Shown here in pieces: positions 33,146-46,106 of a DNA stretch of 64,000 bases; within the stretch, counting starts at the first letter, position 1, and each line of letters opens with the position of its first letter. Position numbers and translations under genes: made by a program. The notes under the pieces were generated by a model that was not told where the DNA came from, did not search any database, and saw only the letters and a program-made list of their open reading frames with translations. The stretch is from Fusarium oxysporum f. sp. lycopersici 4287 (taxonomy: Eukaryota > Ascomycota > Sordariomycetes > Hypocreales > Nectriaceae): assembly GCF_000149955.1 (NCBI RefSeq), contig NC_030991.1, positions 3,268,114-3,332,113 on the forward strand. The letters run 5' to 3'.

Positions 33146-36100
33146 TCAGCGCGAGACCATTGAATTTGCCTCGACACTGTCCGATTGAACTGTTGGATCC
33201 GGCTCGTCGTCTACGAGACAGTTGAAGCTGACATGTGACCATCCGTCCTCGTCCGCGTCTGCCTCTGCGTCCGGACCTGCGTCGCTGCCCTTCGTATGTT
33301 GCAGATCCTTCACGCCTTGCACTGGAAGTGTCGTCCACGCCTCGGACTCGGTAGGCTCGGCATCATCAGTGCTCGATAGTTCCTCAACAGCCGTGATGGT
33401 CTTCACAGTACGGGTGGTCTTCCTCAGCTCCAGATCGAAAGCCAAAGTCGCGTCATCTTCATCGCCCTTCTCTGCTATTATGCTGAGTGCGCCGGTCGGG
33501 TCAGTGCAGCTACCAAGATTCTCGAAGCGAGCCAGTCGATTGCCTCCATTGGACAGCAACCTGCGCAATTCGAGAGACCGATCGACCACGTCAACGCCAC
33601 AGGGGCACCGAAAATCGTGAGCCTCCTCCTCTGCGTTGCCCTCAGTCTTCTCGTCGACAACTGTAGCCGCGCCTGGAGCAGCCTCAGCGTTCTTCTCCTC
33701 ATTCTGTCTCTCCTTCTCTTTCCGCATTTCCTCTGTCCTGGCCAATCTCCCCTCCTCCTCCTTGAGTTCGACAGCGTGGAAAGAAGGATCAACAAAGACG
33801 ACTCTAAAGCCGCTGTCGCGCTCGATGATTTCCGGCATCATCTTGCTTGGCCCAAGCTTCGGCACCGATGAGGCCCCGGGCACACTGAACCAAGGGCGTC
33901 TTTCTTCGTCGGTTTTGAGGTCGAAGAAGTCGCCGCTTAGCTGAGTAGCCAGACGCAAGATCTGGACTTGCCGATCATTCCACATCTCGAGGCTCTCGAC
34001 ATAGTCGAAAGCCTGTATCTCGTCGAAGCTGTATTTCGACTGCTTGAGCCAGCCTTTGGGGAAGAGGGGGGGATCACGACGAAGTCCTTCCTGCCTCCGT
34101 ACTTCCTCCTCTCCGACTTCTTGGGCCAGTCGTGCCTCCTCGGCTTCTCCCGCCTTCTGCTCGTCTTCCAGTTGCGTCTTCTCAGCATCTTTCTCCTTCG
34201 TCTGTGTGTCGCTGTCTTGCTTTCGCGCATTTTTGTTTTCGCTCTCCTTCATCTCTACTTCTGCCGATGGTGCCTCCACGGCTTCTCTCTTTGCCTGCTG
34301 CTCTTCCTGGGCTTCATCAGCAACAGATTTCGTCAGAATGTGATACTCCGCTTCATTCCCTGACGCGGAATCTGTTAGAACACCATCCTTTGCTTCGCTA
34401 TCCGTCTTGGCATCCGTCAGAGTCGTCTCCTGTGCTTGTTCCACGGCTGGAACCTCTGCGGTCTGCACGGCGTCTTTGGTAGGCTTCTGTAGAGACTTGT
34501 CACAAGGCCTAGATTCAGCCTCGTTGGCGAAGAATAAGCCCGTAACCAGATCATGCTCCCGCAGGAAATTGGCGTACATCCTCCGCGAGCCCGGTGCCTT
34601 GGTGCCCCCGTCCTTCTTGTGCGTCGTGTCACTGGCTGTAGTCTCCTCTGTCGTGGCCATGGACTCTTCCGCTGCAGTCTGACTCCCTTCCGTGGTGACC
34701 GTGGCGATTCCCGTGATGACGCTATTGTCGTCCGTGGTGACTGTACCGGCTTCCGGAGTGGCCGTGGCATCTTGAGCTGTGGCCTCTTCCGCCGTAATCA
34801 CTCCCATCGTGGCCGTACTCTTGGCGCGTTCTGCCTTTCGTTGCTCCTCTGTTTCGCGAAGGTATGTCTCGATGTTGTCTTTGGTACTGAATGCATACTT
34901 GCCGAGCCTCTCTCTCTCGTTGAGCGGCGAGAAATCTGTAATGAGTTCGGACTGAGAAGCGCTCTCCAAGGCAGAGGCACTTTGACTCTCGTCCTGGCGC
35001 AGAATCAGGTTGAAGTAAGGCGTGAGAGCCTCTGCGTGGAAAGCCGGACCGAACCATTCCCTCAGGGCGGGCCGCGTCTTTAAGGAGCGCATGAACATCA
35101 GGATCACCAGGATGAATCTCCACACCCCTAAGCCACGCGTATCTGCGTCCTCCAAGAGATACGGGACCATGGTGTTGATCAGTTCGATCGTTGCATCATG
35201 GATATCCCTCGCGTTGGCCATGGCGTCAGAATCGGAGCGGTCCTCGTCCGTCACAAGGTCGGGGGCAAATTTCGCCATCATCGGGCTCCATCTGTTATCA
35301 GCAAGAGGAATTCCAAGCAGCAACAGGCAGAGCAAGAGGCCGAGTTGGGCGCTGCAAGTGGTCAGTTAGAGACAAATGTAACGCGATTCCGTGGGGCCAG
35401 CACATACCTTGGACAAATTCTAGATGTCTTGGCAGGTCCACCGACCTTTATTTTCTCCAGTGCTGTATAGACAGTCTGGAGATGATTATTCCTGCTCTCC
35501 TCATAGCCGTTTGCCTTGAGGGTCTCAGGCTCCAGAGAAGCAAGAATCAGGTGGGCAACAGCGGTAAGGAAGTGGTCCTGGTCGGTCTGGGGGATGCTGG
35601 CCGGCTTCTCAGCTGCCTCCTTATTCCGGCCAAAAATCGGGTTGATAACGGTCAGCAAGGACTCCCGCGCGGCGTAAAACGGGGTTTTGACGACGAGAGA
35701 CTTGATGTAGTAGAGAAACCTGGACACATCAGCGTCGAAACTTGCGTCAGGCGAGGAGAAACGGGGCTGGACCAAGATGGCCAGGTGATGGTAGAGGCGG
35801 CCGACCGTGGGATCATCGTTCCGGGCCTGAGTGTACTCTTCTCGTGCAGTGTTCCTCCAGCACTCCCTCACGTTCATGTCCCTCTCTTCAACGGCCATTC
35901 TAAGCAGCAATTATCAGTCTCTGTTGGCACACCTGTCCATCGTATAGTGGACGCAGCAGGGGTGGCGCTTCTACTTACCCGTATCGTGCTAAATCTCCTT
36001 TGCATTCGACCCAGGTGAGACGGAAGCTCGGGACGGTCTCGCTCATCAAAGATATTATACCATACGCCAGTATGATGAACTGCTCCATTATATCCTGAGA

Positions 36101-38098
36101 TTCGGGAAGTCGTGTGCGAAGGACCTCGAGAAAGGAATGTATTCCGTGCTTCCACATTCTTGCCGGCATGTTATACTTTGCTGCGAGCCCACGGAGCGCT
36201 GGCGATGCCGAGGGGTGCTGCGAGGCCAACAAAAAGTCGTAATGTTCGTGTAAGTTTGTGCGGTGCAGCGCAATGAGAGCTGCATACTGCTCAATTCTGA
36301 GACTACGGATCCATCGACCGGAGATCAGCACCCAGTATTCCATGCCAACCTTTTTATACCGGCTCTGATCACTCAGCGGCCTCTTATCAACATAGATTGG
36401 CAATTCAGTCGCGGGCGTCTTCTCAGACTCAGACTTTGTCTTCTCGTCGAGGGCAACAGCGTCGACTGCTGTATCCCCCGTGTCTTTGCCTACATTCTCG
36501 GGCGCAAAGTCGGCCTCTTCAGCGCAGGTCTGGGGCTCCGGGGTGGATGGACTGGCGTCCTGGGCTGAATTCTGTTGGGTGGCGTCGGCCTCGAGAGCCG
36601 TATCTACATCCGCTTCAGCCTTCACAGGAGAGGGCTGCGGCTCTTGGGCGGATAGGTTGGCGTCATGGTCTGAAAGCTGCTGGATGGTGGCGGCCTTCTC
36701 GGGAGCAGCATTTACGTCCGCATCTGACCCCTTGAGACATTTTTTCTCGGGATCGACATTCTCGAGAGCAGTCTCTGCCTCTTCGGGAATTATCTTCACA
36801 AAATTCTTCTCTGTGTCCACCTCCTCGTGAGTCATCTCGGGTGCGACCTCCTTAGAAGCGACGACTGCCTTTTCGGAAGCGATGTCTGCCTCTGTGAGAG
36901 CTATCTGTTTAAAAGTCTCTTCGGTAACCTTGGAGGTAACCTCTGCTTCCTGAGCAGCTATCGCCTCGGGAGCAACCTTCTCAGAAGCCTCCTCCTCGGG
37001 AGCTGCCTTCACCCCCTCAGGAGACGTCTCCTTGAGAGCCGTCTGCTGCGTGCTGCAAGAGGGAAGGAGGCTGGAGCGAAAGTGGAGGCAGAGAAGGAGG
37101 TCGCATAAGTAAAAGCGTTGAACCATGTTCCAGAGGCGATGTCGGCCCGCGTGGATGCATCGCCAAAGGGCCCAGAGGCCCAGAGCAGGCTCTTTTGTTC
37201 TGCTTTTGGCGGTCTCGAGATCGCGCAATAACTGGTCTACCAAGTCGTATCCAATGTCGAGGTAGTGTTTCCCGGCTATCACCTTCTTGTGAGCCTCTTC
37301 GCCTATTTCGGCCACATTGACGGCGGCCAGCTTATTATACTCAGGCCATCCAAGTTTCTTGGCACGCAACTCCAAAGCCACCTGGAATCCATGCAGATAG
37401 TCCTCGGGGTCGCCAACGTGCGGAGCTGTCTTTTCAGACACGGGCAAGTCCTTGGCTGATTCGAGAGTCCAAGGCTTCTTATCTCCCTTTGTGGCGTCCT
37501 TCTGAGCCTTGACGTACCAAAGACGAACAGTTTCAGCTGGGTTCATATTGCCCTTTTGAAGCAGTATCAATTTGGCCTCTGGGATCGTCAATAGGTAGTC
37601 GGGGATGTGGAGCGGACCGTCTGTCCAGGGCATCTGGCCATCGTCGGCTTCTATGCATTCCTTTTCTACCGTCGCCAAGGCGTCATAGATACCCTTCACT
37701 TCGGCCACCAGTTGATCGTTGGTAATTGGACACGTTTCATGCTGCCTGATCATCTTTTCAGGGTCATGCAGTGCGTCTTGATTGTCGGTCTTGACGACCT
37801 CGACCTCCGTGGCGACGGCATTGGCAGAATCTCGTCTCTCGCCAGTGACAGTTGCTATATTGTCATCGCTGTCGTCCACTTTGGTGTTCTCGTGGCTCTC
37901 AATACCAACGGCGTCACCCTTGTCGGGCCGGGGAGACTGCGATGATGCACCATCGAGCTCTGTCACAGCCAGCACCTCCGAAGTGTCTTGAGATACGGAG
38001 TCGGTATCAGTCTTGACGTACTCGTCAGGAGCATCTTCTGATGCGCCGGAAGGCTCGACCCGCGACGGGACCTCGGACTTATCTGGACCACCACCCAT
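33146..38098 (-). CDS. Est1-type DNA/RNA-binding domain protein, 1605 aa, 3 exons
   Basis: Exons are 38098-35979, 35899-35408 and 35351-33146, starting at ATG 38098. Introns of 79 and 56 bp are canonical (GTAAGT...TTAG; GTATGT...GCAG) and keep phase. Splicing builds the Est1/SMG-type core: EHYDFLLASQHPSASPALRG, NMPARMWKHGIHSFLEVLRT, then ECKGDLARYG joined to MAVEERDMNVRECW, DPTVGRLYHHLAILVQP, and IKSLVVKTPFYAARESLL. The third exon adds GLGVWRFILVILMFMRSL, KSLQKP and a C-terminal PPLFPKGWLKQSKYSF...FDYVESLEMWNDRQ block. Long acidic Glu/Ala/Thr-rich spacers lie at about 400-590 of the first exon and in the middle of the third. Family members act in telomere maintenance or mRNA surveillance; for these fungal paralogues the role is not established. 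Confidence 0.85.
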
Positions 38099-39864
38099 GA
38101 TGGAGTCTCGAATAAAAGGAGTCTGCCAGAAGAGCGGCAGAGCTGTTGTAGCTGATATAAATTCAAAGGAGGAATCTCGGTTTGTGAATAGTGAGACTTG
38201 TCGCGAGAGGTGCGAAAATCCGAGCAAGAAAGAGGGAGTGCACGAGGACGAGGGCAAAGGTTTATAAATAAAATGAAAGGTTGGAAAATCGGCGTTCAGG
38301 TGGTCACCTCCCTGAAGTGCAGCCTACAAAGTATGCCAAATAGGCGATACTTTACGGCGCCGAATATAACGGTTGTATTATGTTTTGGTTGCCTTCTGGA
38401 TGCCTTCTTTGCAGCACCCAGCAACACAGGCACACCCCCTACCCCCATCCCCTTCTTCTCCACCCTTTTTTCAACCCCCTTTGACAGCATGGCAAGCCCG
38501 AAGACTGGGGGCCTGGGGGCAAAGTCCGAGTGCTGTCAGGCAGATTCGGCAGAGCGTGTTTCAATTCATCGAATCACTTGAAATCACAACGGCCAAAGTC
38601 CCAAAGAATCGCCAATATTTGCTCGTGCAAGTAGCCCGCCTACAAGTAACTGCCAATCAGCACTGACATACACTGGCCAAAAGGAACCAGACTGTACAGT
38701 TAGAAGGCAGGCGGACCGCGACGTAAAGTGTGTTCGTGTGCCATTTGAAGGATCAGAGATAACTCACGAGGTATACGGTCACTCCTACAGAGACAGGGAA
38801 GCAACCGATGCCTGGTACCTTGTACTCTGTTTTCCTTTTTTGGGGCACTGCCTGGCCAAACATACACCGAGAGATTGAATAATTCGCGCAGGTGGAAGGC
38901 TTGTGCAGGGCCTGGTCGTACGAGGCGAGTCTTCGCCGTGTCATCGGTGTCACACAGTCTTCTTTCTTGCCGTGGGTTCCACAATACGACCTGTCAGCCT
39001 CATGCTGCGGTGAGTTGTCCCCTTGCCTAAAAGTGCCTAAAGTAAAGTGCCTATGTCCGGCCCCGAAGCTTTCTCGGCCGCTATAAACAAAGAGAGGCTT
39101 CCTCGGCGATGGAAAAAGAAGGTGTAGTGATGGATAGGTCAGGGGCAAGCTCACGCACAAAAATGTACATCACTTTCGAGTGGTCGCGATAATTTAGATT
39201 GATTGGGCGATAGAGGAAGCAGGAAGTATCAAGGATGCGTGCAAGGCAAAACGCCTGTAAGTGATCGGAGCCCAATGGTCACATGCGAGGTGAAAATAGC
39301 GGTCGGTTGGGGTCCTTGGGGAAGGTTCGTCCTATTATGTGTTGGTTTCGGGCGTCTGGTAGGTTAGGTGAATTATTCTTCTGGGAAGGTGTTGAGGGAA
39401 CTTGGTGCGCCTGAGGCCGCAATCTTGAGATGAAAGTGGGGTCTGCGGCCGTAGGAAAAAAAAAAATTAATAAAAACAATAACTTTAAATAAAATTTAAA
39501 GTTTAATATATGTAACAACTAATTGTGACGGTGGTTCCCAATTATGGATAAACTAAGCCGTGCTAGGTTTATTGTTTGCAGATTGCGTAGGGCGTGATGC
39601 TGCGCGCTGTCGAAGTGTCACGTCTCTTGATGGTAGATTCAATGCGTGTTAGGCTTAATCAATGTAAAGAAGTTTTATTGATAGCTGGTGAGCTAGTACC
39701 TATGGAAGTGCAAATGAATGTGATCTATATACTGAAGGTGCTTGGTAGTAATCAGTGAGGTCGTTGTGAGATCGGTGGTGATCACGTCAGGTCAGTACTG
39801 ACTACAACGGATCAGCTATGGTCACGAATCCTCGGCGCTGATCTGGCTTGGTGAAAGGCGGCGT
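38099..39864. other. Intergenic with an AT-rich tract
   Basis: About 1.8 kb with the promoter of the Est1-type gene. A strongly AT-rich tract lies at about 39457-39515 (A9 followed by TTAATAAAAACAATAAC and similar). No gene is supported. Confidence 0.5.
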
Positions 39865-40755
39865 TTAGAAATGACTGTAAAAGCTTCTTGCAAGAGTGTT
39901 CTGGGGATCCTCTCGCGACGATACTCGGTTCCAAGCCCATCGCCTCTTGGTCCTACGCGCTAGGATGATGTCATAATCGTAGTTTTGGTCGCCGTCGAGT
40001 AGAGCATAATTCGTGGTCATGCGCTTCCATTCCGTCTGCCATCTTTTTACGTCTGGGGTTTGAATCTTGACTCTCTCGTCCTCTGGCAAATTATCGATAT
40101 CCAAGGACAAGTTGTCAAAAACATCCCACTGATCGTCAAAGTAAATCCCGATAGCTTCAAAAATTTGACAGAAGGCGGTAATGCCGCTGCGTAACAACTG
40201 AAGTATGAGACTGTCATACCCGGTAAACAGATTTTGAAACACTCGATCTGGCTGCCAGTGTTCTTCAAACTCTTTAGTGGGAAGGCGTTTGGATTTCCAA
40301 ATGCATTTCTCGCCGGCTCTTAACGATCGCCGAATATCGTCACCCTTTTTGCCAAGAAATATGCGAAAGTTTAGAATCGTGGGCCGGATGCGGCGCAATT
40401 TGAAGACCATATCTCTGCGAGGTGCAAAGGCTTGTGTATGTCTCCGTCGTCGAGGAAGTCCACGGGAGCGTGTGCATCTCTGCTGTTGATACAAGCACGT
40501 GCGATCAGAAAATTGGTAGCCAGGCATGCTGTAAAGTTCCGATGTCGAATATTTTGGCATGAATGTGAAGGCCGTGTGGACTACACTGAGGCCGCTTGGA
40601 ATTGAACGGCGAAGGAAGTAAAGCATCAAATCGAAAGGCACAACGAGCTTTCCCGAGATATTGCAGCCTGTGAGATACAAGAGTAATTCGAAAGAAGGGA
40701 AAAGTGATCGTGGAGCGTGGGGATGTTGGACAACTTGAAGCGGAGTTTCAGTCAT
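39865..40755 (-). CDS. Hypothetical protein, 296 aa
   Basis: Single frame from ATG 40755 to the stop at 39865. The N-terminal ~70 residues are hydrophobic and aromatic (PSFELLLYLTGCNISGKLVV, FDLMLYFLRRS), followed by a strongly basic stretch (TRSRGLPRRRRHTQAFAPRR). The C-terminal ~150 residues look globular: KEFEEHWQPDRVFQNLFTGY, FEAIGIYFDDQWDVFDNLSL, and RWQTEWKRMTTNYALLDGDQ. It could be two fused exons, since the basic region is less protein-like, but no convincing splice pair was found. No family recognised. Confidence 0.55.
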   Translation of the reverse strand: MTETPLQVVQHPHAPRSLFPSFELLLYLTGCNISGKLVVPFDLMLYFLRRSIPSGLSVVHTAFTFMPKYSTSELYSMPGYQFSDRTCLYQQQRCTRSRGLPRRRRHTQAFAPRRDMVFKLRRIRPTILNFRIFLGKKGDDIRRSLRAGEKCIWKSKRLPTKEFEEHWQPDRVFQNLFTGYDSLILQLLRSGITAFCQIFEAIGIYFDDQWDVFDNLSLDIDNLPEDERVKIQTPDVKRWQTEWKRMTTNYALLDGDQNYDYDIILARRTKRRWAWNRVSSREDPQNTLARSFYSHF

Positions 40756-42794
40756 TTCCACAACTTAGAGCCCCTAGCCCATAAATATATTCAATTAAGG
40801 GGTTGGTTCTCCGGTATCCCTGCTGGTGTACTCCTGGAAACCCCGAATTCCCAGCCACATTGCAGCTGCTTGTGACCGCAAAAGCTCACTGGAGTTGTGG
40901 CATAGGCTCGTTCGCCTTGACGACGAATTCTTGGCCCAACAGCTAGCCGGTGACGAAGAAAGCGGCGGGGCAGTGTTCAACGTCACAGACAAATTCGAGG
41001 CTATTTCCCAAGGCCGCAGGTTTGAATGCTGCGACACCAAAAACACAAGATACCATTGACCCAACCAGCAACAAAGGCACGATGAAGGGCTAGTCCTAAC
41101 TAGGCTAGGCTGGACAGGTCACCGTCTACAATGCCCCAGTATTTCCGCCCTCGACGGATGACAGGCGCCCAATCTCAATTATACTGTTCCGCTATTCGTA
41201 TGAACTGATTTCATCAGGATGCTTGCTATCATCTTTGTTTCATTTCGATCGCCTTTATGACTTCATGATGTTGCATTGTCGTGCAATGGAAATAGGACAC
41301 AATGGCCTGGCCCCTGTCAAGGACATCTAGAAAAATCCGATTCGGGTCTTTCCTGTTAGCCAGCGCTTCTCGTGTACTCAATGCAATGACTAGCTTCAGA
41401 GATAACAAGGACTGGTGTGACGAATGTACCACGGTACCGGCCGCACCGTTTCTGACGGAGATGCCGGTGCCGACGCGAAACGTGCGCAGTCATTTGAGCC
41501 ACCTCGTGCTACGCGTCTGATGTGGAATGCATCCGTGGTAAAGCGCGTTCAGAATACGCGAAGTGGGGGAAGGCGATGGATCACTTACCCCAAAATCAAG
41601 ACCCCGCCCGCGTCATTTCACATCAGCCCCTCATCGCCTGTGTCGCCCCCATATCATCCTTACAGCAATGTGACCCTTGCAGAAGTAGAGAATAAAGGGT
41701 TTACAAGCACAAGGTCGCGCAAAAGCTTCCTTCCAAACTTGGACTCGCGCCAGCGTCTTCCACCCCCAGGCATTGCTAAACTATGGCCCAGGTGTACCGA
41801 GACTGTCAGGCCCCGCTACCATAACGCTTGCTCCACATTTGTCGGAACTACCCTACAGCCGCTCACCATCACCCCTCTAGCTTGATACTCAACTCTCTCC
41901 TGTAAAAATTCTTTCTTGGCACGCACTGTTAGTGCGGTGCTAGGAGCGGGATTTTCTGCAGGCCACGCGACCACACAAAAACTGCGGGGACGCTATCGGC
42001 TCCCTAACAGCAGTTTTCAGAGAAGGAATTTTGGAGAGTTCGCCTTCTCTGACAACACCTTTGTCGGATCTAATGGCGGCACCTCAGAACCAGAACGCCT
42101 TAGATATCGGAGGGCGATGCCCCGGGCATTCGTAGCGACATCCTTCCGATCAACGACGCCGATTGCGATGGGTTTTTCTCCTTTAAAGGCAAGCCGCACC
42201 GTCGGCCTCTGATCCCTTCCCGAGGTTTTTCCCTGCCGCCGCGACAGTCGACTACGAGCTACAACTTGGTTACTGGAGATTGTGGACTGCGTCAGCAGAT
42301 GTAGTGATGCGCGAGAGAATTCTGGTCGGTGGAAAAAGTTCGACAATAGATTGCCCTCGAACCCGCTGACGGGTGACGGGCTTGAGAAATACAGCACCTT
42401 TTGTGCCATTGGTATGCTGGATGGTGAAGGAAGCGGGGTATCCTGTACCTAGCTAGCTCAGCACGTCTTTTGCTCCAGTAGGAGATTTGGCTTCGTTACA
42501 GCCACCCAGACGAAAAATACACATACATACATACATACATACATACATACATCTAGCTTGATACTTGCTGCTTTGCCAGTCTTTGAACAGAAATGTTCTT
42601 CTACGTGTGTTTTCAATGAGTTGTCTCCAGAGACTTGGGGACTCTTTGGCTTGTTCTACAGGTTACTGTACCCACTAGGTCTCGAGCGTCAAGTGAAGAA
42701 GTGTGGCAATAATACATGCATTACATCCCTTAGTGAGCAAACATATTTGCGTCTCTTTTGCTTCCATTCTTGAACCTGTCGCCGTCTCCTTCCG
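40756..42794. other. Intergenic with (ACAT)n microsatellite; weak ORF inside
   Basis: A tetranucleotide array of ACAT/CATA units lies at about 42519-42551. A 130-codon minus-strand frame at 42017-42409 starts in a good context (ACCAATGG) and includes RPTVRLAFKGEKPIAIGVVD, but I cannot connect it to any family, so it is left unassigned. A plus-strand frame at 41424-41885 has no support. Confidence 0.45.
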
Positions 42795-44206
42795 TTACTC
42801 GATCTTCGTCTCCCAACCGCCTTCGGCTTCGAAGATTTCACCGACCGCTTTACCGACCTCCAAGAGGTGACGGTCGCGATATCGTGGTGCGACGAGGGAG
42901 AGGCCGATGGGCATGCCGTGGTCACCCTTGAAGCCTGGCACATTCAGGACTGGGACATGAAGGCCCTACACGATCGTTAGTCATTGTAAGATTCGTACAC
43001 AGTTTGTCACTTACGCTCCACATCGCGCAAAAAACATGGCTTCCTGTACTCTCCAGACCAACGGGGGCCTCATCTGGTACACTCGGCGTGATGATTGCTG
43101 CATACTGCGAGGCAATAAAGTCGAAGACAGGCCTCATGGCAGCCAATTTGTCGCTAGCCATCAGTTGCGTCTTGCGAGTGAAATTGTCGGAGTTCTCGAC
43201 GTGCTCAATCAAGACTTGGCCGATTTGGTCTTTTCCAACTCTATACTCTGGTAGGAAAGAGGTACGGCCCTCGGTGTGAAGCCCAATACGATACCACTCT
43301 GGCACATCATCGAATGCCGAAGGAAGCTCAAGCTCATGTACTTCTGCGCCATGGGATCTAAGAAGATCTGCAGCGCGGGCGAGAGCATCTTGGGTTCCAG
43401 GACCAGCCATGGGCCAGATGCTCGTCTTACAGATTGCGAAACGTGCCCCTACGATGCCTTGGAAAGAACGATCCTCGTCTTCGTCATCTTGAAGAGCAAA
43501 GACGTCGGCCAGAAGGACCAGATCTTCGACACATCGTCCATACCATCCAAGAGTGTCGTACATCAGAGCGTATATTTTCTGACCCTCGCGAGAGACGGAG
43601 TTCCAGGTTGGTTTGAACCCATAAATCCCATTGAATGATGCAGGACGAATCATGGATCCGCCTGTCTGTGTCCCAAGGGCCACGGGGGCTTGGAAATCGG
43701 CAACAGCGGCTCCGGAGCCGCTGGATGATCCGCCCGGAGTGCGTAGAGGGTCATGAGGATTGTGGGTCTTGGGGCCGACATGGATAGCAGCGAACTCGGT
43801 GGTAGTTGTTTTACCTAGCTTGTTAGATGCAAGTGTGCAAGACGTATATAGAACATACCGAAGATAAGGGCACCAGCATGACGAAGAATTCGTACAGAAG
43901 CGGCATCTGTCGCGGGAAAATGCCCATCGTATAGTGGCGAGTTGAACTGAGTAGGCATGTCTATACAATAATAAGCCCCCATCTTAGTGTCGGATATAGC
44001 CTGGTCAACTTACCTTTCGTGTAAATGACATCCTTCACAGCGATTGGAAGTCCATGAAGAGGTCCTCTCTTTTTCTTGGGGATCTTATCTAGACGTCTTG
44101 CTTCCTGCAGGACCCTCTTCTTGTCCAGGTATGCCCAAGCTTTGACGTCTTCATCGCGTGCCTTGATCCTCTCAAGTAAAGACTCAGCATACTCTTGGAC
44201 TGACAT
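42795..44206 (-). CDS. Amidase (amidase-signature family), 5' end uncertain, 4 exons
   Basis: Exons are 44206-44014 (extending further 5'), 43960-43859, 43814-43016 and 42966-42795. Introns of 53, 44 and 49 bp are canonical and in phase. The N-terminal Lys of the Ser-Ser-Lys triad is in GLPIAVKDVIYTKG. The signature GGSSSGSGAAVADFQAPVAL and TGGSMIRPASFNGIYGFKPT supply the two serines. The C-terminus is VPGFKGDHGMPIGLSLVAPR and an acidic end. These enzymes hydrolyse amides to acid and ammonia in the cytosol; the substrate is unknown. Upstream of ATG 44206 the frame stays open to about 44367 and includes DPWRLTASEALGKIQADEM, which the family normally has, but no ATG. An upstream exon or a one-base slip near ATG 44310 is likely. 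Confidence 0.85.
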
Positions 44207-45688
44207 CTCATCCGCCTGGATTTTCCCAAGAGCTTCAGAAGCCGTGAGTCTCCATGGATCGATCCGGTCTTTTCGAGAAGGGATCTTTCTCGGACGGGCG
44301 ACCGAACCAAATCCATCACTCCGACCTGTTGTCGGGCGAGAGTGTGAATCCTGTTGTACACGCCTTCAAAAAACATAACCCGAAAGTCACCTGTTCGACA
44401 CCCTGGGCTCACGCCTACGAGACTCAATGGCAAAGCGACATCAATTGCACAGCAGGATGAAAGGATCAATCGAAGGGCTTCGTGAACATAACCCCTACCA
44501 ATATGAAGGGACAAGGTCATCGTGCTCGCAGACGGAGTACCGCATCTATCCAACACCCAAGGAGGAGGCAAGACCAGTAGAGGGGAACACGCACAGCCAA
44601 AATATCGTGGACAGGGCGCTTTCATCAGAGGGAGCTCTCATGGAACCGTCAATTATCTGAAGATAAAGTGCTTGGAGGACTGGAACTCGGCACATTGTCG
44701 GTACTCAAGATGACATCAGCGACTTGAGTTCTTTGCCAGATAAGAACGCGGTTGGACGATCTTACATCGAGAGAGGCCAACGTAGCAGGCCTGAAACTCG
44801 ACGGCGGACTCCGACATGTCGGTCACAGAACAAACCTATGAGTCAACGAAACTCGACCTCCGGTCTACAGCAGGCTCAATCAGCACGATTGTCAGGAAGG
44901 AAATGTCAAGACAAGCTACAGGCAGACTGAAGAGATCATTGAAAGCCATAGCACCAGTCCCAAGCAATATCGGCCCCCAAGTAATACGCCTGTAAATAGC
45001 CGTCGTGAAAGCTACACCTTGATGACCTGAATCCGTACTCGATACCTTCAAGGGCTCGAAGAGTTGAATGAAAGGGAACTGAGTGGCAATGTTGCACATG
45101 TCAAACGAAAGTTTGCGCTTGTCTCACAGGCGATGATGGTCCGTAAATGATATTCGTGGAGTCAGATTGAAACAAGTCTGTATGGAGTTATGGAGTTGTC
45201 AGCGAACGAGGTCTTGTTACTACTGTAGATCCGGAATGAGCATGTATTCACCGTAGATCGTTACATGATTTGGGTAATAGCCCATGTAAAGAAATAGATG
45301 GCTCCTTAAAGGTGACTGATGCCATATCCGAAATGTCGTTGCTAACACCAACACCTTTACCTCCTTCAAATCATACGTTGAAGACATATGTCACAATGAG
45401 TCGCATGTTGGTCTCGCTGACTTTATCTATGGCGTCTAGGTCTAAGATGGAAAGCCACCATCGAAGCCCTGGATGAGGCGTCAGTTGGAAAGGATTGGGT
45501 TGCCAGACGGCATTATCGGATGTGCTGGCTACTAAGAAACAACTATGAGGGGCACACGACAAGACATACGTGATATCAACGTCGTTATTGTAGAATCGAG
45601 TTCTGCCAATAAACCACTTAAACCTATCCACAATTTCCTTCAAATGTGCGGTAGGGCATGTACTCGTCCACCTTCCCCGTCAAACCAG
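44207..45688. other. Amidase 5' region and intergenic sequence
   Basis: 44207-44367 is probably amidase coding sequence (see that entry). Beyond it, minus-strand frames at 44836-45099 and 45371-45643 are hydrophobic but have no recognisable domain or splice support. Confidence 0.4.
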
Positions 45689-46106
45689 CTATCTAGCCTT
45701 AGAGTATACCTCCTTCAAGTATTCTTCCCATTCACCTCCTTCCCCTTCGACAAACTCACCAGATTTATTTCTCGTTTCCACTGCCTTGATGCCATAACCG
45801 CCTTCAAAGCCATTTGCACGTCCCAATACAACAGGTATGAAAGTTAAATGTCCAGGACACTTCTCCTTACATCTCATTATATGACAGGTACGTTGATAAA
45901 TGGAAGTATGAATTATCTCATTGTAATAGAAGTGTTTGTGTTTGGACTTGTTCTAGTTAGCACATGGGCTTGGTAGGCAAAGAGGTTGGAGTGTGTCTTA
46001 CACAGGCGAATCCGACTGTCATCCCCTTGCTTTCAGCATTTTCGACTTCTTGAGCGAACTGTTTCTCAAGTTCTTCTTTAGACTTTTTTTGGTCTTTATC
46101 GCTCAT
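45689..46106 (-). CDS. Small hypothetical protein, 2 exons (~122 aa)
   Basis: Exon 1 is 46106-46002 from ATG 46106 and encodes a charged, helical start (SDKDQKKSKEELEKQFAQEV) ending in GMTVGFAC. The donor GTAAGA follows, and the acceptor is either CTAACTAG (exon 2 from 45952) or AACAAG (from 45946); both keep the frame. Exon 2 encodes a His/Cys-containing segment (TCHIMRCKEKCPGHL) and a glycine/acidic end (FEGGYGIKAVETRNKSGEFV) to the stop at 45689. I recognise no family. The match of splice signals and phase suggests a real gene. Confidence 0.5.

Noticed and set aside
33222..35083. Plus-strand Ser/Leu-rich frames opposite the Est1-type gene
   Set aside because: Antisense shadows of the acidic Glu/Ala-rich coding sequence.
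41424..42409. Two candidate small genes near 41.4-42.4 kb
   Set aside because: Only start context or length supports them; no family, splice structure or neighbour evidence.
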